Source: Palsa-295 sp963781105 (GTDB taxonomy: Bacteria; Acidobacteriota; Terriglobia; Acidiferrales; UBA7541). From it: 64,000 nucleotides of DNA. Position numbers and translations under genes: made by a program. The stretch spans positions 1 to 64,000 of the forward strand of contig CAWAED010000002.1 of the NCBI GenBank assembly GCA_963781105.1, in the 5' to 3' direction. Positions 25,571-34,630 of this stretch are shown piece by piece; the stretch's first letter is position 1; each line of letters starts with the position of its first letter. The notes below the pieces were generated by a model. That model saw only the letters and a list, made by a program, of their open reading frames with translations, ran no database searches and was not told the DNA's origin.

Positions 25571-26419
25571 ATGGTCACCCACTCACTACCAATCCCCATC
25601 GCCTACCCGAAAGACGACCGGAGGCCGGCATGCTTCAAACTTACACCTAGGCCGCAAGCAGCGGATACCTTCATGAAGGCTTTGCTCGAACTCCCCTCGG
25701 AATACAAGCGCCGGAATCCTCTGGAATGGGTTTGTGCTGTGCTGCTTCACGCCGTGGTGATTGCAGCTCTGATTATTGCTCCCTTGTATTTCACCGATGC
25801 CATCGACTTGAAGGCATTTCAGAATACATGGCTCGCCGAACCGGTGCCCCCGGGCCCGCCGCCTCCACCTGCTGCCGCGCCACAAGTTCAGCGCGCTATG
25901 AAGTCCGTGACGCGACTGGTGCAGGGCGGAAGGATCATGGCGCCCAGTGTGATCCCGAAGAACGTTGCGATGATAAAAGAAGCACCGCTTCCTCCTGAGA
26001 CGGATGGCGGAGTCGTGGGTGGTGTGCCAGGGGGAGTCCCCGGCGGCACAGTCGGTGGGGTTCTCGGGGGCATCCTCGGAGGAAGCGCGAGCCCGGTAGC
26101 TGCTGTTGCTCCTCCGCCTCCCCCGGCGAAGCGAATTATTCGCGTGGGCGGCAAGGTAGACCCTCCGAGGCAAATATACTCGGCAGAGGTGAAATATCCG
26201 GCCATTGCCAGAGCCGCGAAGGTCGAGGGCGTTGTCGTCATTGACGCCATCATCGACGAACAAGGAAATGTCGTGCAGGCCCACGTTGTCAGCGGACCCG
26301 GGCTGTTGATTGGGGCGGCGCTCGACACTGTCGCAAAATGGAAATATGAACCGACCCGCCTGAATGGCGAACCGGTTTCAGTTGAGATGCACGTACAAGT
26401 TCATTTCACACTGCAGTGA
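25571..26419 (+). CDS. tonB: TonB-like energy transducer
   Basis: 282 residues. A cytoplasmic N-terminus (about 1-50), one membrane helix (about 53-73), a Pro-rich stretch (PPGPPPPPAAAP), a Gly-Val repeat region (GG(V/T/I) every 4 residues, about 150-180), and a C-terminal TonB domain (about 200-282) with YPAIARAAKVEGVVVIDAII and the closing VHVHF-like strand. GAAGGAGGT lies 7 bp before the ATG. It would couple inner-membrane proton motive force to outer-membrane receptors. Its placement directly before pyruvate:ferredoxin oxidoreductase (67 bp) is odd; both may read from pair G. Confidence 0.88.
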   Translation: MVTHSLPIPIAYPKDDRRPACFKLTPRPQAADTFMKALLELPSEYKRRNPLEWVCAVLLHAVVIAALIIAPLYFTDAIDLKAFQNTWLAEPVPPGPPPPPAAAPQVQRAMKSVTRLVQGGRIMAPSVIPKNVAMIKEAPLPPETDGGVVGGVPGGVPGGTVGGVLGGILGGSASPVAAVAPPPPPAKRIIRVGGKVDPPRQIYSAEVKYPAIARAAKVEGVVVIDAIIDEQGNVVQAHVVSGPGLLIGAALDTVAKWKYEPTRLNGEPVSVEMHVQVHFTLQ

Positions 26420-26485
26420 CGCGGTTCTTAGCGCGCGTGATCCGAAGTAGGCGGGCCATTTTTGTAAGCTTGCGAGAGAGCGGAG

Positions 26486-29400
26486 ATGACAACATCCAAG
26501 GCAATTCTGGACGGGAATGAGGCTGCAGCATCAGTTGCGTACCGCCTCAACGAAGTGATCGCAATCTACCCGATTACACCTTCCTCGGCCATGGGCGAGT
26601 GGGCCGATCAATGGCAGCAAGAGGGCCGCAAGAACATCTGGGGCGCAGTCCCCACCGTGGTTGAGATGCAGAGCGAGGGTGGAGCGGCTGGCACGCTGCA
26701 CGGAGCGCTTCAGGCAGGAGCCTTGGCCACGACGTTCACCGCATCGCAGGGCCTTCTCCTGATGATCCCCAATATGTACAAGATCGCAGGAGAGCTTACT
26801 CCAGCGGTAATTCATGTTGCGGCTCGCACTTTGGCCACGCACGCGCTTTCCATTTTTGGCGATCACAGCGACGTGATGGCCACGCGCGCGACCGGGTTTG
26901 CCATGCTCGCTTCGAGTTCCGTTCAGGAAGCTTGCGACTTTGCGCTCATCGCACAGGCCGCCACCTTGGAATCGCGGATTCCGTTTCTGCACTTCTTCGA
27001 CGGATTCCGCACGTCGCACGAAATGAACAAAATCACGCCTCTCAGCGACGAGGATCTGCGAACCATGATTGACGAGAAATACGTCCTGGGCCATCGCGAA
27101 CGCGCCTTGTCGCCCGACCGCCCTGTTCTTCGCGGATCAGCGCAGAACCCCGACGTATTCTTTCAGGCCCGCGAGGCCAGCAATCCGTTCTATCGGGCCT
27201 GCCCCACAGTCGTGCAGGACGTGATGAGTCGTTTCGCCGCGAGAACGGGCAGAAGCTATCAGCTGTTCGATTATGTAGGGGCGCCCGATGCCGAGCGCGT
27301 CATCGTCATGATGGGCTCCGGCGTTGGCGCCGTAGAAGAAACAGTTGAGTACCTGCTCCAGAAAGCAGAGAAGGTTGGTTTGCTCAAGGTCCGGCTCTTC
27401 CGGCCGTTCCACGCGGGAGCCTTTGTCGCAGCCCTGCCGAAAACAACGGCAACGATCGCAGTTCTTGACCGCACGAAAGAACCTGGCAGTTTGGGCGAGC
27501 CTCTCTATCTCGACGTTTTGACAGCTCTCAACGAGTCGAGGTTCACGGATAGACAGCGCAGCCCGCGCGTGATGGGTGGTCGTTACGGCCTTTCGTCCAA
27601 GGAATTCACGCCAGCAATGGCCAGAGCAGTTTTCGATGAGATGAAAAACGCGGTTCCCAAGAACCATTTCACAGTCGGAATTCACGACGATGTGACGCAC
27701 ACAAGCCTTGCATACGATCCCGAATTTTCAACTGAGGATCCGCGAACGGTCCGCGCCCTTTTCTATGGTCTCGGATCGGACGGCACCGTAGGCGCGAACA
27801 AGAATTCGATCAAGATCATCGGGAAAAACACAAACAATTACGCGCAGGGCTACTTTGTGTACGACTCGAAGAAAGCCGGTTCGGTGACTGTTTCGCACCT
27901 TCGTTTCGGGCTGCATCCCATCCGGTCGTCGTACCTAATCACCAAAGCCACTTTCGTTGCATGCCACCAGTTCCAGTTTTTGGAGCGCATGGACGTTCTT
28001 GCTGCGGCGGAGCCTGGCGCCACGTTCCTGCTGAACTCCCCTTTTGGCCCGGGAGAGGTGTGGAACTACCTGCCGCGAACCGTGCAACAAACGATCCTTC
28101 AGAAGCAACTGAAGTTTTTTGTCATTGACGGTTATGCAGTGGCTCGGGACACGGGCATGGGAAGCCGAATCAACACCATCATGCAGACTTGCTTTTTTGC
28201 GATCAGCGGCGTACTCCCGCGAGAGCAAGCGATTGCCGCGATCAAGAACGCGATTCGTGGGACTTATGGCAAGCGCGGAGAAGCGGTTGTCGAGAAAAAT
28301 TTCGCGGCAGTGGATCATGCCTTGGCGCATTTGCACGCCGTAGTCGTTCCAAGCCAGGTCACCAGTAGATTCGATGTGCTTCCAGCTGTGCCGCACAGCG
28401 CTCCCGCTTTTGTGCGCGACGTTCTCGGCACGATCATCTCGGGACGCGGCGACGATTTACCCGTCAGCGCGCTGCCCGTGGATGGAACTTTTCCGACGGG
28501 GACGGCGAGGTGGGAGAAGCGCAACATCGCGCAACAAATTCCGGCGTGGGATGAAGAGCTCTGCATCCAGTGCGGAAAATGTGTGTTGGTTTGTCCTCAT
28601 GCCGTAATCCGCGCGAAAATTTACGATTCTTCGCAGCTTTCGAGCGCGCCTGCTTCGTTCAAATCGGCGAAGCCGCGATGGCGCGACTTTGAGACTTTGC
28701 GGTATACCTTGCAGGTTTCACCTGAAGACTGCACGGGATGCCGGTTGTGCGTCGAGGCCTGCCCTGCCAAGAGCAAGGGTGAGTCCAAGCACAAGGCCAT
28801 CCATATGGAGCCTCAGCAGCCCTTGCGGGAAGCCGAGAGCACTAACTGGAAGTTTTTCCTGGGCCTGCCGGAATTCGACCGAGACCGCCTGTCGCACGGC
28901 CAAGTGAAAGATGTGCAACTCCTCGAGCCTCTGTTCGAGTTTTCAGGCGCCTGTTCGGGCTGCGGGGAAACGCCGTATATCAAGCTGCTCACGCAGCTTT
29001 TTGGCGACCGGCTCCTTATCGCGAATGCCACCGGATGTTCCTCGATTTACGGCGGCAATTTGCCGACAACTCCCTACACGCTGAATGCACAGGGCCGAGG
29101 GCCGGCATGGTCCAACTCCCTTTTTGAGGACAATGCTGAGTTCGGACTCGGCCTGCGGCTCGCGGTGGATAAACAGGCTCAATACGCGCGCGAGCTCGTT
29201 CACCAACTCGCACCGCAGTTGGAAGAGACTCTGGTCAATGGGTTGCTGATCCCCCATCAAACCAGCGAGCGGGAAATTGCGGAGCAGCGCCTTCGCGTGG
29301 CGGAACTCAAGACCCGACTCGCGGGCTTGCAGTCCCCACTTGCTCGCAATCTGCAAGCGATTGCGGATGCGCTGGTGCGGAAGAGCGTTTGGATGGTGGG

Positions 29401-30106
29401 AGGTGACGGTTGGGCCTACGACATCGGATTCGGCGGCCTTGACCACGTTCTCAGTTCGGGCGCGAACGTGAACGTACTGGTCCTCGATACCGAGGTTTAT
29501 TCAAACACCGGCGGACAAATGTCCAAGGCCACTCCACGCGCCGCGATTGCGAAGTTCGCGACCGGGGGCAAGAGGACCTCCAAGAAAGATCTGGCGATGG
29601 AGGCGATCAGCTATGGATCCGTTTACGTCGCGCGAGTGGCCATGGGCGGCAGCGACACGCACACGGTGAAAGCATTCCTCGAGGCGGAAGCCTATGACGG
29701 ACCTTCGCTGATCATTGCCTACAGCCATTGCATCGCCCACGGCTACGATTTGGCTTTCGGTCTGGAACAACAAAAGGCCGCCGTGAATTCGGGCTACTGG
29801 CCGCTGATTCGCTATAACCCCGCGCTGCGTATGGAAGGCAAGAATCCCTTCCAGCTCGATTCCAAATCGCCGCAGATCCCTCTGAAGCAATACACCTCGC
29901 AGGAAGCGCGGTACACCATGCTCGCACGCAGCAATCCGGAAGTCGCAAAGGACCTGCTGCAATTGGCGCAGGACGATGTGGACAGGCAATGGCGAGTTTA
30001 TTCAAGCCGGGCGGCAATGCCCGGCAGTGCCGGACCGCCTGTCATGGCCCGCACGGAGACCCCACCGGCTGCTTCGACGAACTCCGTGAAAGGAGCGGAA
30101 GAATGA
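26486..30106 (+). CDS. nifJ: Pyruvate:ferredoxin (flavodoxin) oxidoreductase
   Basis: 1206 residues, the single-chain form. Domains: pyrimidine-binding (about 1-250, YPITPSSAMGEWAD), transketolase-like domain II (260-400), gamma domain with the GxDGTVGANKNS motif (about 430-440), a 2x[4Fe-4S] ferredoxin domain (CIQCGKCVLVCP near 693, CTGCRLCVEACP near 749), and a TPP domain (GDGWAYDIGFGGLDH near 973, SNTGGQMSK). Cysteines of GACSGCGET and TGCSSIYGG fit the proximal cluster. It converts pyruvate and CoA to acetyl-CoA and CO2 with reduced ferredoxin. Its stop overlaps the next start (ATGA). Length is normal. Confidence 0.96.
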   Translation: MTTSKAILDGNEAAASVAYRLNEVIAIYPITPSSAMGEWADQWQQEGRKNIWGAVPTVVEMQSEGGAAGTLHGALQAGALATTFTASQGLLLMIPNMYKIAGELTPAVIHVAARTLATHALSIFGDHSDVMATRATGFAMLASSSVQEACDFALIAQAATLESRIPFLHFFDGFRTSHEMNKITPLSDEDLRTMIDEKYVLGHRERALSPDRPVLRGSAQNPDVFFQAREASNPFYRACPTVVQDVMSRFAARTGRSYQLFDYVGAPDAERVIVMMGSGVGAVEETVEYLLQKAEKVGLLKVRLFRPFHAGAFVAALPKTTATIAVLDRTKEPGSLGEPLYLDVLTALNESRFTDRQRSPRVMGGRYGLSSKEFTPAMARAVFDEMKNAVPKNHFTVGIHDDVTHTSLAYDPEFSTEDPRTVRALFYGLGSDGTVGANKNSIKIIGKNTNNYAQGYFVYDSKKAGSVTVSHLRFGLHPIRSSYLITKATFVACHQFQFLERMDVLAAAEPGATFLLNSPFGPGEVWNYLPRTVQQTILQKQLKFFVIDGYAVARDTGMGSRINTIMQTCFFAISGVLPREQAIAAIKNAIRGTYGKRGEAVVEKNFAAVDHALAHLHAVVVPSQVTSRFDVLPAVPHSAPAFVRDVLGTIISGRGDDLPVSALPVDGTFPTGTARWEKRNIAQQIPAWDEELCIQCGKCVLVCPHAVIRAKIYDSSQLSSAPASFKSAKPRWRDFETLRYTLQVSPEDCTGCRLCVEACPAKSKGESKHKAIHMEPQQPLREAESTNWKFFLGLPEFDRDRLSHGQVKDVQLLEPLFEFSGACSGCGETPYIKLLTQLFGDRLLIANATGCSSIYGGNLPTTPYTLNAQGRGPAWSNSLFEDNAEFGLGLRLAVDKQAQYARELVHQLAPQLEETLVNGLLIPHQTSEREIAEQRLRVAELKTRLAGLQSPLARNLQAIADALVRKSVWMVGGDGWAYDIGFGGLDHVLSSGANVNVLVLDTEVYSNTGGQMSKATPRAAIAKFATGGKRTSKKDLAMEAISYGSVYVARVAMGGSDTHTVKAFLEAEAYDGPSLIIAYSHCIAHGYDLAFGLEQQKAAVNSGYWPLIRYNPALRMEGKNPFQLDSKSPQIPLKQYTSQEARYTMLARSNPEVAKDLLQLAQDDVDRQWRVYSSRAAMPGSAGPPVMARTETPPAASTNSVKGAEE

Positions 30107-31101
30107 TCGATATCAGCACTCGTTATCTCGGCTTGACCCTGAAGTCGCCGATCGTCGCATCCGCTTCACCTCTATGCGAGTCGGTGGATAACCTTCGACG
30201 GATGGAAGATTCTGGAATCGCGGCCGTTGTGCTCCCGTCGCTTTTCGAAGAGCAATTGCAGGTGGAGAGCCAGGCGCTCGACTCGGATCTATCGCGCGGA
30301 GACGAAAGTTTCGCGGAGTCACTGAATTATTTTCCGGCCCTGCAAACCTACAATTTGGGTCCGGAGGGCTACCTGGACCTGATCCGCCGAAGCAGGAAAG
30401 CTCTTTCCATTCCCGTGATCGCCAGCTTGAACGGCGTTTCCGAGGGCGGATGGGTCCGCTACGCGGGTCTCATGCAGGAAGCCGGAGCGGATGCCATCGA
30501 ACTCAATCTCTATGGCCTGGTAACCGATCCGAAGGTCAGCAGTTCGCTGGTGGAGCAGAATTACTGCGAACTCGTCAGTAACGTGAAGGCGAGTGTGACG
30601 ATTCCGGTCGCTGTAAAACTCTCCCCGTTTTTCACGGCCATCCCCTACGTGGCGCAACGCCTGGACGAGGCCGGCGCGGATGCGCTGGTCTTGTTCAATC
30701 GGTTTTACCAGCCGGAATTCGATCTGGAATCGCGGGAGGTTGTGCCGTGTTTGACGCTGAGCAATTCGCAGGAGTTGCTGCTGCGCCTCCACTGGGTCGC
30801 GCTTCTCTACGGCCGGGTCCGGTCGAGTCTCGCCGTCACTGGCGGAGTGCACAACGCGGGAGACGTGCTGAAGACCGTCATGGCGGGAGCGAACGTGGCG
30901 ATGATGACTTCCGCGCTTCTGCGTTACGGGATCGAGCACGCGAAACTCGTGCTCGCAGATCTCACGAGGTGGATGGAAGAACACGAGTATGAATCGATCC
31001 GCCAAATGCGCGGGAGCATGAGCCACCGGTCTGCGTCCCGTCCGGATGTTTTCGAGCGGGTCAACTACATGAAAGTCTTGAGCTCGTACACCTTGCGCTA
31101 G
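30103..31101 (+). CDS. Dihydroorotate dehydrogenase-like protein
   Basis: 332 residues, TIM-barrel FMN protein of the DHOD family: LKSPIVASASPL, GADAIELNLYG, PVAVKLSPFF, GADALVLFNRF and TGGVHNAGDVLK. The ATG overlaps the nifJ stop by 4 bp, so the two are translationally coupled. DHOD-like genes paired with nifJ occur widely and seem unrelated to pyrimidine synthesis; the protein may pass electrons between ferredoxin and another acceptor. That role is inference. Confidence 0.88.
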   Translation: MIDISTRYLGLTLKSPIVASASPLCESVDNLRRMEDSGIAAVVLPSLFEEQLQVESQALDSDLSRGDESFAESLNYFPALQTYNLGPEGYLDLIRRSRKALSIPVIASLNGVSEGGWVRYAGLMQEAGADAIELNLYGLVTDPKVSSSLVEQNYCELVSNVKASVTIPVAVKLSPFFTAIPYVAQRLDEAGADALVLFNRFYQPEFDLESREVVPCLTLSNSQELLLRLHWVALLYGRVRSSLAVTGGVHNAGDVLKTVMAGANVAMMTSALLRYGIEHAKLVLADLTRWMEEHEYESIRQMRGSMSHRSASRPDVFERVNYMKVLSSYTLR

Positions 31102-31263
31102 CGTCGAGATGCGCAGGATTCAATCGGCATTTTTATCGCAGACTGCCCAAGCCAGCCTTTGTTGACAACCATTGGGAAAGGGCGTAAGAAGCGTGTACCT
31201 GAGGTCTGGGTGACGTTCTCTGGGTATTGCCTGCATCAATGGCGACGAGTTTGAGATTCCACG

Positions 31264-31719
31264 ATGATCCGGCCCATTCGCAATCTCCTCGTTTTCGGTG
31301 CGGCACTGGTATGGATGCTTCCTTTCGCCGGAGCCCAGGAAAATCAAATCAAGAAAACCCCGGTCAAGCCTCTCAGCCCCGTTTCCGGCGCCCAGATGTT
31401 CCAGCGCTATTGTGCCGTCTGCCACGGACCGGACGCTAAGGGCAATGGCCCGATCGCGGCTGCGCTCAAGGTGCCGACGCCCGACCTGACCACACTCGCC
31501 CAGCGTCACGACGGGAAATTCCCGGATGATTACGTCGCAAATGTTTTGAAAAATGGCGTCAAGACGGCTGCTCACGGCTCCGGGGAGATGCCGGTGTGGG
31601 GGCCGATCTTTGAAACGATGAACCGCTGGGAGGCTCTCTGTCCCGGAATCGAGGAAACCCCAGTCGCCGTGCGGATCACCAATCTCACGAACTACCTGAA
31701 ATCAATTCAGAAGAAATAG
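31264..31719 (+). CDS. Small monoheme c-type cytochrome
   Basis: 151 residues. A signal peptide (about 1-24, ending AGA) is followed by one haem site CAVCH (about 50-54) and a family core: LTTLAQRHDGKFPDDYV, NGVKTAAHG, EMPVWGPIF. The Met of EMPVWG may be the sixth haem ligand. It is one of five intact paralogues in this window. An insertion near WEALCPGIEETP is unique to it. It follows the DHOD-like gene by 160 bp. Probably a periplasmic electron carrier; partners unknown. Confidence 0.9.
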   Translation: MIRPIRNLLVFGAALVWMLPFAGAQENQIKKTPVKPLSPVSGAQMFQRYCAVCHGPDAKGNGPIAAALKVPTPDLTTLAQRHDGKFPDDYVANVLKNGVKTAAHGSGEMPVWGPIFETMNRWEALCPGIEETPVAVRITNLTNYLKSIQKK

Positions 31720-31962
31720 TCTGGCGCGTTCCCGTCTGAGGGCCGCACCCTTTGTCTCGATAGTCACAGTGACCTCTGATTGCGGTCATCGCGGACTCCC
31801 ACAGAACTTCGTGGGCACGCCTTGTAAACAGGGCGCCGCCTAGCGCCGCTGCACGCGTCAACAGTAGCGCCGATTGTTGGGAATGGTCTCGTATGAAGGG
31901 AGTTAGTACTCCTTGAGGAAACTTGAGACCTCTTCTTTCACAAGCGAGCTTTTCGAAGGGTG

Positions 31963-31998
31963 TGATAACGCTCACGCCGAGGCGTGACTCCGATCACA
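31963..31998. promoter_or_regulatory. Tandem CRP/FNR-type sites, pair H, with -10
   Basis: GTGA-TAACGC-TCAC (31963-31976) and GTGA-CTCCGA-TCAC (31985-31998), both perfect, centres 22 bp apart. TACAAA at 32021-32026 starts 23 bases after the proximal site. Downstream are a 73-residue frame (32051) and the Hsp20 gene. The rest of the 331-bp gap 31720-32050 holds only a poor degenerate pair (31754-31789), not annotated. Confidence 0.9.
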
Positions 31999-32050
31999 TC
32001 TTTCAATCTGGAAGAAGCCTACAAACTAGTCGAAGGATCGAGAGGCGCCC

Positions 32051-32272
32051 ATGGAAGAGAGCCCCAAGAGCGACCCGGCAGGTAGCCGGAAAAAGCCCCG
32101 GACTCCTCCTCTCCCGCCTGGATGTATCGAACAACCGGGGATAGACCTTGGAGCCTTCGTTCCTTCCTTCCGCGGCAGTGGCCGGACGCTGAGCCCAACT
32201 GAAAAGGCACGTATAGCGATGCCTGCGACCCGCTTGGGTCAGCATAACTCTGCGTCCGCTGCTGCCCGGTAG
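32051..32272 (+). CDS. Hypothetical 73-residue protein ahead of Hsp20
   Basis: A polar, Pro- and Ser-rich frame without recognised domain. Support comes from position: its ATG is about 18 bases after the transcription start predicted from pair H, with AGAGG 5 bp upstream. If it is not translated, the Hsp20 gene would have a leader of about 290 bases. Confidence 0.4.
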   Translation: MEESPKSDPAGSRKKPRTPPLPPGCIEQPGIDLGAFVPSFRGSGRTLSPTEKARIAMPATRLGQHNSASAAAR

Positions 32273-32323
32273 CCGATTGGATTCATCAGGCGAGAAGATC
32301 TATATGCATGAGGGAGGACTACA

Positions 32324-32836
32324 ATGAGAAATTGGATGCTCCGCAACAATTATTACAATGATCCATTTGAATTCCGCCGGGATTTCGAGGAGATCTTCAA
32401 CCACCTGCTCACCTTCAAGCCGTTTTTGAAGGAGCAACTTCCGCTGGAGACGCCGTTCAATCTTGTCCCATTCATCCCTGCCGTTGAGGCCTATGTGGAC
32501 AAGGAAGCCAGGAAGTACATTTGCCGGGTTTCTTTGCCGGGAGTCGAGCCGAAAGAGATCGAGATCAATCTGCAGGGCAAGCTGCTCACCATCAAAGGTG
32601 AGAAGAGAATCACGAAGACCTTCAAGGAAGTGGAAGTAAAGCAGTCGGAATTTGTGTACGGTTCTTTCGAGCGGACGTTGACGCTGCCCGAGGGCATCGC
32701 GTTGGACAAGCTCGTTGCCGAGTTTCACAACGGCGTGCTCGAAGTCACGGCGCCCGTCGCCGTGGCTGCTCTGCCGCGCAAAATCGAAGTCAACGAAGTT
32801 AAGACTGTTCCAATTGCAAAGCACGCGACAGCGTAA
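32324..32836 (+). CDS. Hsp20/alpha-crystallin small heat-shock protein
   Basis: 170 residues. A hydrophobic N-terminal arm (about 1-45) precedes the alpha-crystallin domain (about 48-140): VDKEARKYICRVSLPGVEPKE (in part), LTIKGEKR, GSFERTLTLPEG and HNGVLEVTAP. GGAGG lies about 7 bp before the ATG. It binds unfolded proteins without ATP. It is controlled, by position, from pair H, and ends at a strong terminator. Confidence 0.92.
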   Translation: MRNWMLRNNYYNDPFEFRRDFEEIFNHLLTFKPFLKEQLPLETPFNLVPFIPAVEAYVDKEARKYICRVSLPGVEPKEIEINLQGKLLTIKGEKRITKTFKEVEVKQSEFVYGSFERTLTLPEGIALDKLVAEFHNGVLEVTAPVAVAALPRKIEVNEVKTVPIAKHATA

Positions 32837-32850
32837 GCGCTGAACCCCTG

Positions 32851-32882
32851 GGCCCGGAGTCGAATTGACTCCGGGCCTTTTT
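32851..32882 (+). terminator. Rho-independent terminator after hsp20
   Basis: Perfect 11-bp stem GGCCCGGAGTC (32851-32861) and GACTCCGGGCC (32867-32877), a 5-base loop, then five T (32878-32882). Confidence 0.93.
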
Positions 32883-32949
32883 ATCTGAGTTCGCGGACCG
32901 AATCCAGGGAGTCACCAAACTTCGCGTTGCGTCCCCTGCGTCTGGTGAA

Positions 32950-33396
32950 TTACTCGGCCACTTTTGTCTGCATCGACTTGATGTAGGTTGTGAGGTTTAC
33001 GATTCGGATGTTAACGAGCGCCGGATCCGTTCCGCGAATCGATTCAAACAGCGGCCCCCAGATCGGCATCTCCGAATTTCCGTGCGCAGAATTTTTCACA
33101 CCACTTCGGAGAACCTCTTCGACGTACGACTCCGGGAATTTTCCGTCGTGGCGTTGGGCGAGTGTGGTCAAGTCGGGCGGCGGGGTCTTGAGTTCGGTCG
33201 CCAATGCGCCATGGCCCTTTAAATCAATTCCATGGCAAACAGCGCAGTATTGCCTGTAGAGTCGCGCGCCGGAAACCGGATTCGACCCCGGCAGATGTGG
33301 AGTTTTCTGGTCCTGGGCTCCCGCACTTGCACCCAAGCTCACCAACGAAAACAGGACCACGCGCATTAAGACGTTGCGAAAAGATCGGACTACCAT
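32950..33396 (-). CDS. Small monoheme c-type cytochrome
   Basis: 148 residues. Signal peptide (about 1-27, ending ASAGA), haem site CAVCH (about 51-55), and the shared core LTTLAQRHDGKFPESYV, SGVKNSAHG, EMPIWGPLF, IRIVNLTTYIKSMQ. It is nearest in sequence to the paralogue at 45405-45899. No CRP-type pair was found upstream, and the 194-bp gap to the next gene has no other recognised feature. It converges on the Hsp20 gene. Confidence 0.9.
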   Translation of the reverse strand: MVVRSFRNVLMRVVLFSLVSLGASAGAQDQKTPHLPGSNPVSGARLYRQYCAVCHGIDLKGHGALATELKTPPPDLTTLAQRHDGKFPESYVEEVLRSGVKNSAHGNSEMPIWGPLFESIRGTDPALVNIRIVNLTTYIKSMQTKVAE

Positions 33397-33590
33397 CAGA
33401 AGTCCTTTCCTGCGAAAGTCGCGACGCGGAGGCGCTCCTCGTGGCGGAATCGCGGTGTCTCATGTAAAGCAAAAGCGGAACGGAGCTCTACCGGTTCTGA
33501 ATTATCTCATGGGCAGCGCAGGAAGAGTGAATGGGTAGCCCTGAAATGTTCTTCCCGTCAGTTGAGATGTCCCAATCGTTCGGATCCGTG

Positions 33591-34496
33591 CTAACCGCGC
33601 ACGGTGAGCACGGGACACGGCGCGTGCGCGACGACCTTGTGCGCGATAGCGCGTTCCAGATGAGTAGCTGCTCCGATGCGTCCGGCAGCGCTGCGAACGC
33701 CCATCACGATTAAGTCGGCTCCGCGCTGCTTAGCGAATTCAACGATGCGTTCCGCGGGCTCGCCATATTCCACGGCCACTTCCGGCGGGAGATCGAGGCG
33801 GGCGTCCTTCGGGACAATTTCGTAGAGGCGGTGCATGGCCTCGGCCACCGTCATGTCGAACAAATGCTTGTCTCCCTCGTTGGCCGACCCGGGCTTGCGC
33901 ATAACGAGCAGCAGGAGCAGCCGAGCCTGGTTTTCCTGCGCAAAAGTGACGGCGTAGGGCGCCCCTGCCAACGACTCGGGTGTGAAATCCGTGGCGAAGA
34001 GCACGCGGCGGAACCGCCCGCCCGTGTGCACACTGCTGCGCACGCCGGGTCCGATCGTAAGCACCGGCACCGGCGAACGGCGAAAGATTTCCTCGGCAAC
34101 CGAGCCCAAAAGCAGCTTCTCGGCACCGGTGCGGCCGTGCGTTCCCAGAACAATCAGGTCCACATCGTCATCTTCGACCGCTCGCTGCACCGAGGGCCAA
34201 ATCTCAATTCCTCTTTCCACCAAAGTTCTGTGTTCCAAGCCGGCCAGCCGAGATTCTACCTTCTGCATTTCCGCCTGCGCATTTTCCTCCTCGGCTTCGA
34301 TCGCGAGTGTGGTCAGCCCAGGGGTCGTGTACGTGTACGCCGCGGGAAGCAATAGGTGCAGCGCGTGAACTTTCGCGCCGTATCCGCGGCCCAGTGTGGT
34401 TGCAAACAGAAGAGCGGCTTCGGAAGGCTCTGAAAAGTCGGTGAGGTAAAGAATGTTCTTCACTTTTACCGCCGCCTTTGTTTCGGTAGCTGCCAT
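33591..34496 (-). CDS. Universal stress protein, tandem Usp domains
   Basis: 301 residues, two UspA folds. The first has GTHGRTGAEKLLLGS (ATP-binding pattern). The second ends RADLIVMGVR-like (ADLIVMGVRS) and CPVLTVRG. The frame extends to 34580, but that would cross the operators; the ATG at 34496 has AAGGAG 8 bp upstream. It is divergent from a second Usp gene (34631), with pair I in the middle. Confidence 0.92.
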   Translation of the reverse strand: MAATETKAAVKVKNILYLTDFSEPSEAALLFATTLGRGYGAKVHALHLLLPAAYTYTTPGLTTLAIEAEEENAQAEMQKVESRLAGLEHRTLVERGIEIWPSVQRAVEDDDVDLIVLGTHGRTGAEKLLLGSVAEEIFRRSPVPVLTIGPGVRSSVHTGGRFRRVLFATDFTPESLAGAPYAVTFAQENQARLLLLLVMRKPGSANEGDKHLFDMTVAEAMHRLYEIVPKDARLDLPPEVAVEYGEPAERIVEFAKQRGADLIVMGVRSAAGRIGAATHLERAIAHKVVAHAPCPVLTVRG

Positions 34497-34544
34497 GTCG
34501 ATTCTCCTTGGCAACAAGGATGCCCCACGCGAGAGAGACGCACA

Positions 34545-34580
34545 GTGACCGCGGACACCATCGAATGTGACAACCGTCAC
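34545..34580. promoter_or_regulatory. Tandem CRP/FNR-type sites, pair I, shared by divergent usp genes
   Basis: GTGA-CCGCGG-ACAC (34545-34558) and GTGA-CAACCG-TCAC (34567-34580), centres 22 bp apart. The pair is almost equidistant from the two start codons (49 bp to 34496, 50 bp to 34631). Plus-strand TAACAA (34604-34609) is one base from the regulon -10 distance. Confidence 0.85.
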
Positions 34581-34630
34581 AGCAGGGCGAGATGGGCGCG
34601 GGGTAACAAGGTAGGTGCAGGAGGTGGATC

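Noticed and set aside
31754..31789. A fifteenth operator pair (GTCT-N6-TCAC and CTGA-N6-TCAT, 22 bp apart)
   Set aside because: Three of the four half-sites deviate and no gene start lies at a suitable distance; the better pair H is 209 bp downstream.
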